Made by a program: the position numbers and the translations under genes
Notes under the pieces: model-generated
Seen by the model: the letters and a program-made list of their open reading frames with translations, nothing else
Told to the model about the DNA's origin: nothing
The model's database searches: none
Part shown: positions 52,689 through 61,071 of the stretch, piece by piece
How the letters are laid out: every line of letters starts with the position of its first letter
How positions within the stretch are numbered: the stretch's first letter is position 1
Origin: Rubrivivax sp.
Lineage (GTDB): Bacteria; Pseudomonadota; Gammaproteobacteria; Burkholderiales; Burkholderiaceae
Length of the DNA: 64,000 nt
Assembly (NCBI GenBank): GCA_016790225.1
Contig: JAEUOZ010000038.1
Location: 38,302-102,301, forward strand
Direction of reading: 5' to 3'

Positions 52689-54044
52689 ATGAAACGCCTT
52701 GTCAGCACCGCCGAGTCGGCCAAGACCAAAACCACAATCACCAAGGCCTTGATCGACGAGTTGAAGCGCGCCGCCGACGAACGTGAAGCAGCGGGTGTGA
52801 AGGGCGAGCGCCGGGTCTTCCGCGACGACAAGTCCACCGGCCTCTTGCTGCGGGTGAACGCCGACGGGACCATGGGCTGGTATCTGGATTACCGGTCGCC
52901 GACAGTCGGCCGCACCTCGTTCAAGATCGGTGACGCGCTGCGCATGGATCCGGGTGAAGCGCGCAAGGCGCTGAAGGCGCTTGGCCCCGACCCGGCAGCC
53001 GACCGGAAGGCCCAGCGTGCCGCGCTCGACGCCCAGCGCGCGGCGGATGAACGCGCTGAAGGCCGCACGCTGCGCAAGTTCCTGCTGGGCACCTACTGGG
53101 ACCGCCACCTCAAGTTGGCCCCCAGTGGTCTGGCGACCCAGAAGCGCATCCTGGCCGCGTGGGCCACCTTGCTGGACGAGGACATGCAGGCCCTGACCTC
53201 CGACAGAGTGCTCAGGCATCGCTCCAAGCGGCTGTCCGAAGGAACGAACCCCCGCACCCTCAACCGGGACCGCATCGCGTTGATGGCCGCGCTGAACAAG
53301 GCGGTTCACTGGGGCCTGGTGGATCGCAACCCGGTCGACACGCCGGCGTTCAAGCCGCTGGCCAACGTGGCAGCGAACGACGACGAGGACACCGACACGG
53401 ACGACGGCAAACGCGTCCGGTGGCTCGGCAAGCGCGACGACATCGAGGACATCCGGGACGCGGCGGGTCAGAAGCTCGGCGAGCGGCAGCGATTCATGGC
53501 TGCCCTCAAACACCCGGCGACGCCTGCCTACTTGCGCGACCTGTGTCTGGTGGCGATGAACACCGGTCTGCGTCGCGGCGAGTTGTTCAAGCTCCAGTGG
53601 TCGCGCGTCAGCATCACCGGCGCGCTCCTGACCGTCGCTGCAGCTACCAGCCGCAAGAGCAAACGTCAGCGGCACGTGGCCCTCAACTCCGTCGCATTGG
53701 ACGTGTTCACGCGGCTGTGGGCACAGCGCGAAGAAGCGATTCGCCAAGCCAAGGAGGCCGGCGAGACCATCAAACCGAGCCCCTACGTCTTCGTCAACGC
53801 CGACACCGGGATGGCCTTCACCACGCTGAAAAAGTCGTGGGCAGCATTGACCGCCCGGGCCGCGCTGACGGACTTCACCTTCCACGACCTGCGCCACGAC
53901 TTCGCCAGCCGCCTCGTGCAGGCCGGGGTCAATCTGTACGAAGTCAAGGACCTCTTGGGGCACAGCTCGATCACGTTGACCGAGCGCTACGCCCACCTCG
54001 CGCCGCACCACAAGCGCGCGGCCGTCGCTGTGCTGGAAGCGTAG
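52689..54044 (+). CDS. int: Tyrosine-type site-specific integrase
   Basis: The 451-residue recombinase has the catalytic set Arg295 (Thr-Gly-Leu-Arg), His399-(x)-(x)-Arg402, His425 and nucleophile Tyr434 (Glu-Arg-Tyr-Ala-His). The N-terminus has the DUF4102-like arm-binding domain seen in tRNA-targeting integrases, and the SAM-like core-binding domain lies at about 120-230. It lies 197 bp from the tRNA-Val att core and directs integration there. A GGAG precedes the ATG. The interval 52492-52688 holds repeated motifs that may be arm-type binding sites. Confidence 0.93.
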   Translation: MKRLVSTAESAKTKTTITKALIDELKRAADEREAAGVKGERRVFRDDKSTGLLLRVNADGTMGWYLDYRSPTVGRTSFKIGDALRMDPGEARKALKALGPDPAADRKAQRAALDAQRAADERAEGRTLRKFLLGTYWDRHLKLAPSGLATQKRILAAWATLLDEDMQALTSDRVLRHRSKRLSEGTNPRTLNRDRIALMAALNKAVHWGLVDRNPVDTPAFKPLANVAANDDEDTDTDDGKRVRWLGKRDDIEDIRDAAGQKLGERQRFMAALKHPATPAYLRDLCLVAMNTGLRRGELFKLQWSRVSITGALLTVAAATSRKSKRQRHVALNSVALDVFTRLWAQREEAIRQAKEAGETIKPSPYVFVNADTGMAFTTLKKSWAALTARAALTDFTFHDLRHDFASRLVQAGVNLYEVKDLLGHSSITLTERYAHLAPHHKRAAVAVLEA

Positions 54045-54046
54045 AC

Positions 54047-54481
54047 ATGGGGACCAAGCGCATCACCAACGAAACCGGCGGGCCGGCAGACCCTGTCGAG
54101 GCGAAGCGTTTGCTTCGGACACGGCACCTGCAAACCCACCCGACCGTCGCGCCGGGCATGGAACTGCTCGATGTGCTTCTCTCGGCACACCCTGAGGCAC
54201 AGCTTCCACCGTCTGACGACGGCGAGCCCGGGGGGACCGATTGGCAGAGGTTGGCCTGGGCGCTGGCGATGGACTTCGTGCCGGCCTTCCAGCCCGGCAA
54301 GGCACAGGGCCGGCCACCCGCGCGCAAGGACGGACTCGTGGAGGCCGTGGAGCGGCTGATCCGGTCCGGCGAAGCCAGGACCGTCACGCACGCCTGCAGC
54401 ATCATCGACCGGCGCCGCATGTTCCCCGAAATCACCAGCGCCCGCACCGCCTACTACCGGCGCAGAAAGCTGTCTCGATAA
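54047..54481 (+). CDS. Hypothetical phage protein
   Basis: The 144-residue protein starts two bases after the integrase stop. It has a basic C-terminus (Arg-Arg-Arg-Met, then Tyr-Tyr-Arg-Arg-Arg-Lys) and a central Arg-Pro-Pro-Ala-Arg-Lys-Asp segment, which suggests nucleic-acid binding, but no family was recognised. Co-transcription with the integrase is likely, so a role in recombination directionality or regulation is possible. Confidence 0.6.
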   Translation: MGTKRITNETGGPADPVEAKRLLRTRHLQTHPTVAPGMELLDVLLSAHPEAQLPPSDDGEPGGTDWQRLAWALAMDFVPAFQPGKAQGRPPARKDGLVEAVERLIRSGEARTVTHACSIIDRRRMFPEITSARTAYYRRRKLSR

Positions 54482-54544
54482 ATCGCGGTCCGGTTTCTGC
54501 GACGACACCATGGGGAACCACTGACACACCAGTGGAGCCCCAAC

Positions 54545-54862
54545 ATGCAGACCTCTCACACCGGCGCCGAGACGCCGCAACTGAACCGGCCCGTTTCTGT
54601 CATCACGCCCCGCGCACTGCGGGAGCACGACGCGGCGGCTTACCTCGGCTTCTCGTCCAGCTATCTTCGGAACCAGCGCGTGGCCGACATGCGCAAGATG
54701 GCCAAGGGCGAGGAGATCGACGGCCCGCGCTGGGTCAACATCGGGACCGCCGTGCGGTACCTGCGCGAGGACCTCGACGCCTGGATCGATTCGTTTCGCG
54801 TCGACCCTGGGCAGGGTGACCCCTCGCTGCCAAGCGTGCGCGATGGGTTGGCCACACCGTGA
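54545..54862 (+). CDS. Helix-turn-helix protein, excisionase/AlpA-like
   Basis: The 105-residue protein contains Asp-Ala-Ala-Ala-Tyr-Leu-Gly-Phe-Ser-Ser-Ser-Tyr-Leu at about 29-41, followed by Gly-Pro-Arg-Trp-Val and a Tyr-Leu-Arg-Glu-Asp-Leu-Asp-Ala-Trp segment. This pattern is typical of MerR-like DNA-binding domains in excisionases and AlpA-type regulators. It overlaps the next gene by 4 bp. It may control excision or early transcription. Confidence 0.7.
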   Translation: MQTSHTGAETPQLNRPVSVITPRALREHDAAAYLGFSSSYLRNQRVADMRKMAKGEEIDGPRWVNIGTAVRYLREDLDAWIDSFRVDPGQGDPSLPSVRDGLATP

Positions 54863-55164
54863 GCCGCCCCTACGGCGCCCGCCACCCAAACGCTCGGTTG
54901 TCCGAAGCGGAAGTGCTCAACCTGCTGGCCAAACGCGCGGCCGGCGCAAAGCTGGGTGCGCTGATAGCAGAGTTTGGCATTTCGAAAAGCCAGGCCGCGC
55001 GTATTTGCAGAGGCGCTCAATGGGGTCATGTGCAGCCACTTGACGATAGCGAGCTAATGCCGCGCCGCAGGTGCGATGACCCGTTACCCGTGCTGCCCCC
55101 AGTCATCCCGGGCACATGCGCTGGAGCGCGAGCCTTCGACCTGATCGCTCTTAGCTGCAGCTAA
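54859..55164 (+). CDS. Small protein with HTH-like segment
   Basis: The 101-residue frame starts at a GTG overlapping the previous stop. The N-terminal half holds a helix-turn-helix-like segment, Gly-Ala-Leu-Ile-Ala-Glu-Phe-Gly-Ile-Ser-Lys-Ser-Gln-Ala-Ala-Arg-Ile at about 33-49. The C-terminal half is Pro-rich and unremarkable. Position in an overlapping cluster supports it as a real gene with a probable DNA-binding role. Confidence 0.55.
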   Translation: MSRPYGARHPNARLSEAEVLNLLAKRAAGAKLGALIAEFGISKSQAARICRGAQWGHVQPLDDSELMPRRRCDDPLPVLPPVIPGTCAGARAFDLIALSCS

Positions 55165-55245
55165 TGTGTCTCGTTGGGGCGTGCCCTTGAAGCGAACTCT
55201 TTGCAGCACACTGCGAGTGTTCGCAACTCTTTGAGGACAAATTCC

Positions 55246-55449
55246 GTGAACGCAAACACTCAACCGCAGGCCATGAATGCGCAGCAGCTCGCTGCGGCGC
55301 TCACGGTCCATCGCACGACCATTTGGCGGCTACTTCAAGCGAAGCGCATCCCCCAACCCGTCCGGCTCGGCTATCGCACGTTGCGCTGGCCGCCAGAGGT
55401 AGTGGCCCAGATCCTGCGCGAAATTGGACCGCAGGAGGTGCAGCGATGA
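55246..55449 (+). CDS. AlpA-like DNA-binding protein
   Basis: The 67-residue protein begins at a GTG preceded by a GAGGAC ribosome-binding motif. It has an AlpA/MerR-type motif: Gln-Gln-Leu-Ala-Ala-Ala-Leu-Thr-Val-His-Arg-Thr-Thr-Ile-Trp-Arg-Leu, then Arg-Trp-Pro-Pro-Glu-Val. Longer in-frame starts upstream add no family similarity. The leader (55165-55245) contains a TGCGA-GTGT-TCGCA dyad and a direct repeat AACTCTTTG at 55195 and 55225, which could be operators. Confidence 0.65.
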   Translation: MNANTQPQAMNAQQLAAALTVHRTTIWRLLQAKRIPQPVRLGYRTLRWPPEVVAQILREIGPQEVQR

Positions 55450-55556
55450 CCAACGCCAGCACGGCGCCGCTTGGCGTGAGCTCCGGTCCATCGAGGACGC
55501 CGAAAGCCTGGTCGTCACGACCGCCAAAGATGGGAGGGCCGCGCGATGACGGATAA
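55446..55556 (+). CDS. Possible 36-residue coupled peptide
   Basis: A short frame starts at an ATG overlapping the previous stop and ends just inside the replication gene. It has no family match and is rich in Ser, Pro and Arg. Both overlaps suggest translational coupling, but the frame could also be chance. Confidence 0.3.
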   Translation: MTNASTAPLGVSSGPSRTPKAWSSRPPKMGGPRDDG

Positions 55557-58182
55557 CGACTTCAATGTGAAGGCCCTGTGCGGCGATCCGCTGCAACTGG
55601 GTCGATCGCTTCAGGCTCGCCAATCCGGCCGACGACCCCATAGCCCAAAGGAGCGCGCCCCAGCCGCGGGAACGACGGGGGCGCACGAAGCGGACCAAAG
55701 CAATGACGCAGTGGATGATGCACCAGATTCCAGTCAGCACGGGCACGACGACGACTGGCCGCACTGGCCAGACAGCGCGCCGGCATCGGCCGAGGAGTTC
55801 GATGACCTGAGTTTCGCGCAGGCAGTAATTGCCGAGTCGCGCAGGCCGCGACTGACCCTGACGCTGTTCGCCAGCCACAGCGCTAACCAGGGGCGCCGAC
55901 AGGGCTACTCCTGGTCGCAGGCTGTGCAGATGTTTCAGAAGCCAGCCCTGAGGCGCGCAAAGGCCGCCTGCGGCATGTTCCGGACAGGGACCAGCGAGGA
56001 CAACTCCAAGGCGAATGGCCATGCCCCCATTACCCAGTGGTCGGCGCTGGTGGTCGAGCACGATGCGGAGACTGTGCCGCTGCACGAGGGCGCTGCGATG
56101 CTGCGCGCCGCCGGCGTTTGGGCGCTGCTATCGACCAGCGCCAGCCACCTGACCGTGGGCGAGAAGTCACGAGGCGGGCCTCGCTGGCGAGCGGTCCTCC
56201 CCCTCGCGCGCCCGGCGTCGTCCCAGGCTGAGTACCAGCGCCTTGTTAGGTGCACCAACGGGCCAATGCAGGGGTGCCTCGCGCCCGAAAGTAACGACAC
56301 AGCACGCGTCTGGTACTACGGGCGTGTGCGAGGTGTCCCTTACGCCTTCGAAGCTGTGGAGGGGGCGGTTTGCATCGACGAGCTTGATGAACTGGTGGGG
56401 CTCGAAGAAGTGTCGTGGGTCGGACACCCAGGGGCGACACGTGGTCGTGACGAGGGCGGCCAGCAGCTGGCGGAGCCGGACAGCTTTGAGCGGCTCACGC
56501 TTGCCCACGAAGTAAGCGCGCGGACGATTCACGACCTGCGGTTCGCACTGGAAGTGATCCCATCTGACGCCCGGGCGATGTGGATCGACAAGGTCGGCCA
56601 CGCGCTGGCCTTCCTGCGCGAATCAGCCTTCGGCGATCAGGTCCGCGACCTGTGGATCGAGTACACGACCAAGAGCCTGTCCTATCAACCCGGCGACGAG
56701 GACCAATGGGACACGATCAAGCGGGTTGACCGCATCGCCCACGTGTCGATCTTCTTCTGGGCCGACGAGATCGACCCGAGTTGGCGGGAGCGCGCTGCAG
56801 CCTCGTGGGTTGACGCCGACGTGGCGGTGGACCTGCAGTCGCTTCCCGTTGCCCCCGTGATGGCCACAGTAACGCCGCAGGCGCTGGAAGCCCCGCACGG
56901 CTTCCCCGAGCCCTACCCGGGAGTGATGGCCGAGGCGGTGGCAGCTGGCCTGCGCGTGGCACCCAAGCCCCAGCCGGAGCTCACCACGCTGGCCGTACTC
57001 ACCGGCATGGCCGCAGGCTGCCCGGGCCGCTATCGCCTGCCCGGCGACGGGCGATTGAACCTCTACGCGCTCGGCCTCGCCGAGACTGGAGCGGGCAAGG
57101 ATCTACCCCGGCGCGTGGGCGTCGAGATCGCGAATCTCGCGGGGGCCGCAGTGATTGGCGAGCCAGCCAGTGGCCAGGGCCTGGAGGACGCGTTGACGCC
57201 GGGCCAGGGCATGCTGGTCGCCATCGACGAGGCGGCGCACATGCTGGCCGCGATGAACGACGCGAACGCGCCGGCACACCTCAAGGTTCTCGCAGGGAAC
57301 CTCCTGAAGCTCTACTCGGCCGGCAGTGGGCACTACGCCTGCCGGGTGCGGGCTCGAACGAAAGAGACGGGCGCGGCAAGTCGGGGCATCGCGAACCCGT
57401 GCCTCAATGTCCTGGGCTTCACGACGCCCGAGAGCCTCGGGACGGCCGTCAGCGCAGCGAACGTCGGCGACGGCCTGCTGGGGCGCGTGCTTATGGTGAG
57501 TGGCCGCTCGGGCGTCCGGCCGCGCCTCCTTCGTGGTGGCCTCGATCTCCCCGATCTGGTCCGGACAGCCGCCGCGAAGGTCTGTGAGGCCGATAACGCG
57601 CTGGCCTTCGGCGCGGGCACTGCGCTGATCGACATCGACGTGGCTGACGAGGCCAAGCCTCAACTGGAGCAGTTGCTGGTGCGCCTGGACGACGAGGCCA
57701 ACGCGCCGCAACAGTCGCCCTTCGCGCGCGCAGTTCTGCAGCGCACGTTCGAGAAGGCCCTTCGCATCGCGGGCGTGCTCGCAGTCTGGGATCACCCGCC
57801 GGCCCCTGTCATCTCCCTGGCTCACCTGGCGTGGGCCGAGAGGGCCGTGCGGGCCTCCAACGAGGCCATGCTCGCTTTCATCACCGGGGCCATGCACGAG
57901 GGACCGACCCAGGCCAACGCGGCCCGGATCTTGGACGTAGTGCGGAAGGCGCTGCGAGGCGAACTGAGGGCTGACCGCGGAGGTGAGGCTGAGGCGCTGG
58001 CCAAGGGCTGGGTGCCGGCGAGCCTTGTCCTTCGCAGGTCCAAGCTCGCGGCCCGCGAGATGACCGATGCCGTCCAGCACTTGAAGGCCGCAGGCGAAAT
58101 CGAGGTAGGCGCAGAGAAACGCGACGGCGCCAAGGGTGGCACGCGCATCGTGCAGTTACTGCGCATCCTGGAGGGCGAGTGA
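55546..58182 (+). CDS. DUF3987-type replication protein with N-terminal primase-like region
   Basis: The 878-residue protein has an N-terminal part (about 100-290) resembling replication primase-like domains of mobile elements, with Val-Val-Glu-His-Asp-Ala-Glu near 168 and Ala-Arg-Val-Trp-Tyr-Tyr-Gly near 258. The C-terminal region (from about 450) resembles DUF3987 ATPases, with Gly-Leu-Ala-Glu-Thr-Gly-Ala-Gly-Lys-Asp near 506-515 as the P-loop (Asp instead of Ser/Thr) and Ile-Asp-Glu-Ala-Ala-His near 560. Such proteins replicate phages and integrative elements. The structured repeats at 58242-58475 follow directly. Confidence 0.7.
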   Translation: MTDNDFNVKALCGDPLQLGRSLQARQSGRRPHSPKERAPAAGTTGAHEADQSNDAVDDAPDSSQHGHDDDWPHWPDSAPASAEEFDDLSFAQAVIAESRRPRLTLTLFASHSANQGRRQGYSWSQAVQMFQKPALRRAKAACGMFRTGTSEDNSKANGHAPITQWSALVVEHDAETVPLHEGAAMLRAAGVWALLSTSASHLTVGEKSRGGPRWRAVLPLARPASSQAEYQRLVRCTNGPMQGCLAPESNDTARVWYYGRVRGVPYAFEAVEGAVCIDELDELVGLEEVSWVGHPGATRGRDEGGQQLAEPDSFERLTLAHEVSARTIHDLRFALEVIPSDARAMWIDKVGHALAFLRESAFGDQVRDLWIEYTTKSLSYQPGDEDQWDTIKRVDRIAHVSIFFWADEIDPSWRERAAASWVDADVAVDLQSLPVAPVMATVTPQALEAPHGFPEPYPGVMAEAVAAGLRVAPKPQPELTTLAVLTGMAAGCPGRYRLPGDGRLNLYALGLAETGAGKDLPRRVGVEIANLAGAAVIGEPASGQGLEDALTPGQGMLVAIDEAAHMLAAMNDANAPAHLKVLAGNLLKLYSAGSGHYACRVRARTKETGAASRGIANPCLNVLGFTTPESLGTAVSAANVGDGLLGRVLMVSGRSGVRPRLLRGGLDLPDLVRTAAAKVCEADNALAFGAGTALIDIDVADEAKPQLEQLLVRLDDEANAPQQSPFARAVLQRTFEKALRIAGVLAVWDHPPAPVISLAHLAWAERAVRASNEAMLAFITGAMHEGPTQANAARILDVVRKALRGELRADRGGEAEALAKGWVPASLVLRRSKLAAREMTDAVQHLKAAGEIEVGAEKRDGAKGGTRIVQLLRILEGE

Positions 58183-58241
58183 TGGCCTGCCGGTTCGCGG
58201 TTCCCTCTGAGTTCTCGCAGGGTTCCGGGACACCGCAAACC

Positions 58242-58475
58242 CGCGCCAGTGCTTGCTCTCCGGCCGATTTGGCTGTGCGTTCCCGCACCGGGTCATACAC
58301 ACACGCGGAGACGATGATGGAGAGAGAAGTTTGCAAATCCTGCACGTTCGTGACAGCAGTTGAAGATGGAGGGGGAGAGGTGGGGAACGCACAGCCAAAT
58401 CGGCCGCTAAGCCGCGCCAGTGCTAGCTCTCCGCGTTCCCGGAACTCAATGGGAACGCAAGGGAACCGGGGAACC
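58242..58475. repeat. Structured repeat region: 24-bp inverted repeat, 21-bp direct repeat and GCGTTCCC motifs
   Basis: A perfect 24-bp inverted repeat has arms at 58261-58284 and 58383-58406. A 21-bp direct repeat with one mismatch is at 58242-58262 and 58413-58433. The octamer GCGTTCCC occurs at 58277 and 58433 and its complement at 58383 and 58451; the last two form an 8-bp hairpin with a 10-nt loop. Two further GGGAAC copies follow near 58461 and 58469. It may be an origin, oriT-like or regulatory RNA region. Confidence 0.75.
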
Positions 58476-58934
58476 CGCAATGCCGCTGGCATACCCCCGA
58501 TGCAAAGCCAGTGCGAGATCAACAGGCCACAGCGCAAGGGCCAGCCGGTGAGGTCGCGGGTTGAAAAACGCACGTTCGTCGAGATGGTGCCAACGAATGC
58601 CAGGGGCTGGCCAATTGGGGTCGCCAACCCTGCAGCCCGCTGGGCTGACGAGACCGTGGCCCGTGCCCGAGAGCTTCACGCTGGGGGCCTCTCTGCCTGG
58701 AAGGTGGCGAAATCGCTTGGCGTCGCGAATCGCACGGTGCGAGCCTGGCTTGATGGCACGCGCCGGCCCCCGCCCGCTCGACACGTCGCGCGCCTGCGTG
58801 TCGTCGATGAGCCCGAAACGCCTGCACAAGGCAGGGGTCTGGCATCGGAGCACGCAGGAGAAACCGCCTTCAACGCGCACGCCGGCGCCGTGGGACTCCA
58901 CGGGGACGCCGACATTGACGACCCCATTGCATGA
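58317..58934 (+). CDS. HTH-containing protein, start uncertain
   Basis: The last 100 residues contain a clear helix-turn-helix candidate: Leu-Ser-Ala-Trp-Lys-Val-Ala-Lys-Ser-Leu-Gly-Val-Ala-Asn-Arg-Thr-Val-Arg-Ala-Trp-Leu. The frame is open from 58179, but that part lies in the repeat region. A GCGGAG 6 nt before the ATG at 58317 gives a 205-residue product that includes a Cys-(x)-(x)-Cys pair. ATGs at 58500 or 58584 are alternatives that would leave the repeats non-coding. A resolvase-like or regulatory role is possible. Confidence 0.5.
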   Translation: MEREVCKSCTFVTAVEDGGGEVGNAQPNRPLSRASASSPRSRNSMGTQGNRGTRNAAGIPPMQSQCEINRPQRKGQPVRSRVEKRTFVEMVPTNARGWPIGVANPAARWADETVARARELHAGGLSAWKVAKSLGVANRTVRAWLDGTRRPPPARHVARLRVVDEPETPAQGRGLASEHAGETAFNAHAGAVGLHGDADIDDPIA

Positions 58935-59284
58935 AGAGGCAGACCACCATGAACACCTTAAACACCCTGAACACCCCGGACGCCACGCTGCAAGTGGGAC
59001 GGCATCGCGGGCGCCTCGTCAGCGCCGTCGCGCGCACCGATGGGAGCTGGCTGCTTTGGCTGGCGTCGGTACCCAAGTTCCGGCACGACTCCAGGCTGCG
59101 CGCTGCCCTGGCTGCCCACCTTCCGGCGGCGCTGGAAAGCGCTGCCCGTGCTGATCAGGCCCGCCTTGATCGCCTGGAGGCAGAGGCCACGGCGCGGCGC
59201 CAGCGGTGGGCCGCGCTGAAAGCCAGGCACGCCAGCGAGAAGGCGCTGAAAGCGGCCCAGAACGACCCTGAGGCCATCGCATGA
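58931..59284 (+). CDS. Hypothetical phage protein with coiled-coil tail
   Basis: The 117-residue protein overlaps the previous gene by an ATGA. It has a Gly-Arg-His-Arg-Gly-Arg-Leu-Val segment, then a predicted long helix rich in Ala, Arg and Glu (about 65-110). No family was recognised. An ATG at 58949 is an alternative start. Overlaps on both sides support a real gene in the same transcript. Confidence 0.55.
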   Translation: MKRQTTMNTLNTLNTPDATLQVGRHRGRLVSAVARTDGSWLLWLASVPKFRHDSRLRAALAAHLPAALESAARADQARLDRLEAEATARRQRWAALKARHASEKALKAAQNDPEAIA

Positions 59285-59706
59285 CGGACGAGACCTTTCT
59301 CCTGAGCGTGGCCGCGCTCGCAAGGCAGTCCGGAGCCTATGACCTCGCCGCCGAAGCTGGCCGCCGGGCGCTTCAAGCCCGACAGCGACGGCACCAGCGC
59401 GCGACGCTGCGCCTTGACGGCAGTGCGCTGATCATCAACGGCATGAGACACGAAGCTGCGCCGTTAGGTGCAGCGCTGGCCATAGCGGTGCTCGGACGGC
59501 CCGGTATCCCCACCTGCTGGGGCTTCCACGCATCGACGCACAACGCGACCCGCAACGCACTGCGCCGGCTCGCTGAGTGGCTTGTTGACCGTGGGCACCA
59601 CGACCTGGGCGACAGCGTCCGGGGCATCAAGGTGTTCGGCCCCCGCCGCCCCGCCGATGACGGAGAGCCCGACCCGCTGGACGGGTGCGCTCTGCTGGAG
59701 CGCTGA
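59281..59706 (+). CDS. Hypothetical phage protein
   Basis: The 141-residue protein overlaps its upstream neighbour by 4 bp. It is helical at the N-terminus (Ala-Glu-Ala-Gly-Arg-Arg-Ala-Leu-Gln-Ala-Arg) and has a Cys-Trp-Gly-Phe-His-Ala-Ser motif in the middle. No family could be recognised. It is the last gene before a spacer with a hairpin that separates it from the packaging-side genes. Confidence 0.55.
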   Translation: MTDETFLLSVAALARQSGAYDLAAEAGRRALQARQRRHQRATLRLDGSALIINGMRHEAAPLGAALAIAVLGRPGIPTCWGFHASTHNATRNALRRLAEWLVDRGHHDLGDSVRGIKVFGPRRPADDGEPDPLDGCALLER

Positions 59707-59716
59707 GGGCGTATCT

Positions 59717-59753
59717 CCCGCGTGTGTGCGGCACCTCGGTGATGGCACGCGGG
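59717..59753. other. Hairpin in the spacer before the packaging-side genes
   Basis: CCCGCGTG at 59717-59724 and CACGCGGG at 59746-59753 form an 8-bp inverted repeat with a 21-nt loop. It lies in the 96-bp spacer between two gene blocks. No T-run follows. Confidence 0.35.
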
Positions 59754-59802
59754 GGACGATAACGGTCATGCACACACCCGTTCCATTCCGGAGCCCCGCC
59801 CA

Positions 59803-60474
59803 ATGAGCAACCAGATCGCCCACATCGAAACCCAGCTCACCGCGGTGGCGCAAGCCGAAGCCGCGGCACAGGCAGACCTCGGCCGCGCCGCGCTGGCCCT
59901 GGCCACCGGCAAGGCCTCGGTCACCTCGATCGAAGACTTGGAAGCCGAAATCAGCGGCCTGCAAGCCCACCGCCGCCGGCTGGATGCTGCCCTGACCGCT
60001 GCCCGCGCCGCGGAGGCTCATGCCTCTGATGCCGACCTACAGACCCAGCTCACCGCGGCCATCAGCAAGGCACAGGACGCGACCGAGCAGATCAAGCATG
60101 CCCAAGCCCTCGACAAGGCGCTGCGCGCTGCTCTCCTGGCTGCCCAAGCCCTGCGCGAGACAGGCGCGCAGCGGCGCGCAGCGCTTGCGGATGCCGGCCG
60201 GGCTTTATCCCGCCTTGCAGCAGGCAGCCAGGGCCTGGAAGCCGCTGCCATGTGCTCCCATTTCGTGGATGGGACCGTCGGGCAGCGCGGCAGCGCCTCA
60301 GCGCTCCTCAATGCCATCGGCGAAGCCCTTGGGCTTCCCATCGAGCTGCAACAGTTCGGCGCCTTGTGCAGCACCGCCGAGCTGCTGGAGGCGGAAAGCA
60401 AGCTACTGGCTGAGCGCTTGGCCACCTGGACTCCCGAAGCTGCGCGCGCCGCCTCGGTCGCTTTGGAGGATTAA
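59803..60474 (+). CDS. Helical, coiled-coil phage protein
   Basis: The 223-residue protein is almost entirely helical and rich in Ala, Gln and Glu, with heptad-like stretches at about 1-60 and 75-140. This composition suggests a coiled coil, as in phage scaffolding or tape-measure-associated proteins, but no family was recognised. It is the first gene after the spacer and precedes terminase genes. The ATG has no strong ribosome-binding site. Confidence 0.55.
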   Translation: MSNQIAHIETQLTAVAQAEAAAQADLGRAALALATGKASVTSIEDLEAEISGLQAHRRRLDAALTAARAAEAHASDADLQTQLTAAISKAQDATEQIKHAQALDKALRAALLAAQALRETGAQRRAALADAGRALSRLAAGSQGLEAAAMCSHFVDGTVGQRGSASALLNAIGEALGLPIELQQFGALCSTAELLEAESKLLAERLATWTPEAARAASVALED

Positions 60475-60477
60475 CCC

Positions 60478-61071
60478 ATGGCCCTCGATCTCAACGCAGC
60501 AGCGGCCAGCCTGTACGGCCCCGCGCAGCCCGCACAGTCCGAACCCCCCGCCCAGTCCCGGCCATCGTCACCGACGACGCCCGACACACAGAGCGCTGCG
60601 CCGCAGCACAACCCCGCCACCGCGTTCTACGACGACCCTGCCGATCAGCTCGACCACACCGGGCTGGACAGGCTGCACGCCTCGACCCAGCGCTCAATCA
60701 TCGAGGCCGGCGTAGAGCGCTTTGGCCTGGAGCCCGAGGCAGCGCGTGATTCGGCGATGGCGTGGGGCCGTGTGTTTCGTGAGTTTGATCTCGCACCGGA
60801 TGAATCTGCTCAACTGGCCGCCATCGCCCTGCCCTTCATGGATGGCAGCGTCGACGTCGACCTGCTCGATCTCACCAACCGATCGCGTGCCGCCCTGACC
60901 GCTGAGTATGGCGCTCGTGCCGATCAGGTGCTTGACGCCGCGCGCCAGCTGATCGCCAAGCACACACAGTTGGCCAGTCTGCTGGAACAGACCGGTCTTG
61001 GGTCGCACCCTGCAGTGGTGACGGCTATCGCACGCAAGGCATACGCACTCAAGCGGGCCGGCAAGCTGTGA
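60478..61071 (+). CDS. Hypothetical phage protein, possible scaffold-like
   Basis: The 197-residue protein has a Pro/Ser/Gln-rich N-terminus (about 15-50), an acidic middle and a helical C-terminus ending in basic residues (Arg-Lys-Ala-Tyr-Ala-Leu-Lys-Arg-Ala-Gly-Lys). The layout resembles some phage head-assembly proteins but no family is recognised. It starts 3 bp after the previous stop and overlaps the next gene by 4 bp. Confidence 0.55.
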   Translation: MALDLNAAAASLYGPAQPAQSEPPAQSRPSSPTTPDTQSAAPQHNPATAFYDDPADQLDHTGLDRLHASTQRSIIEAGVERFGLEPEAARDSAMAWGRVFREFDLAPDESAQLAAIALPFMDGSVDVDLLDLTNRSRAALTAEYGARADQVLDAARQLIAKHTQLASLLEQTGLGSHPAVVTAIARKAYALKRAGKL

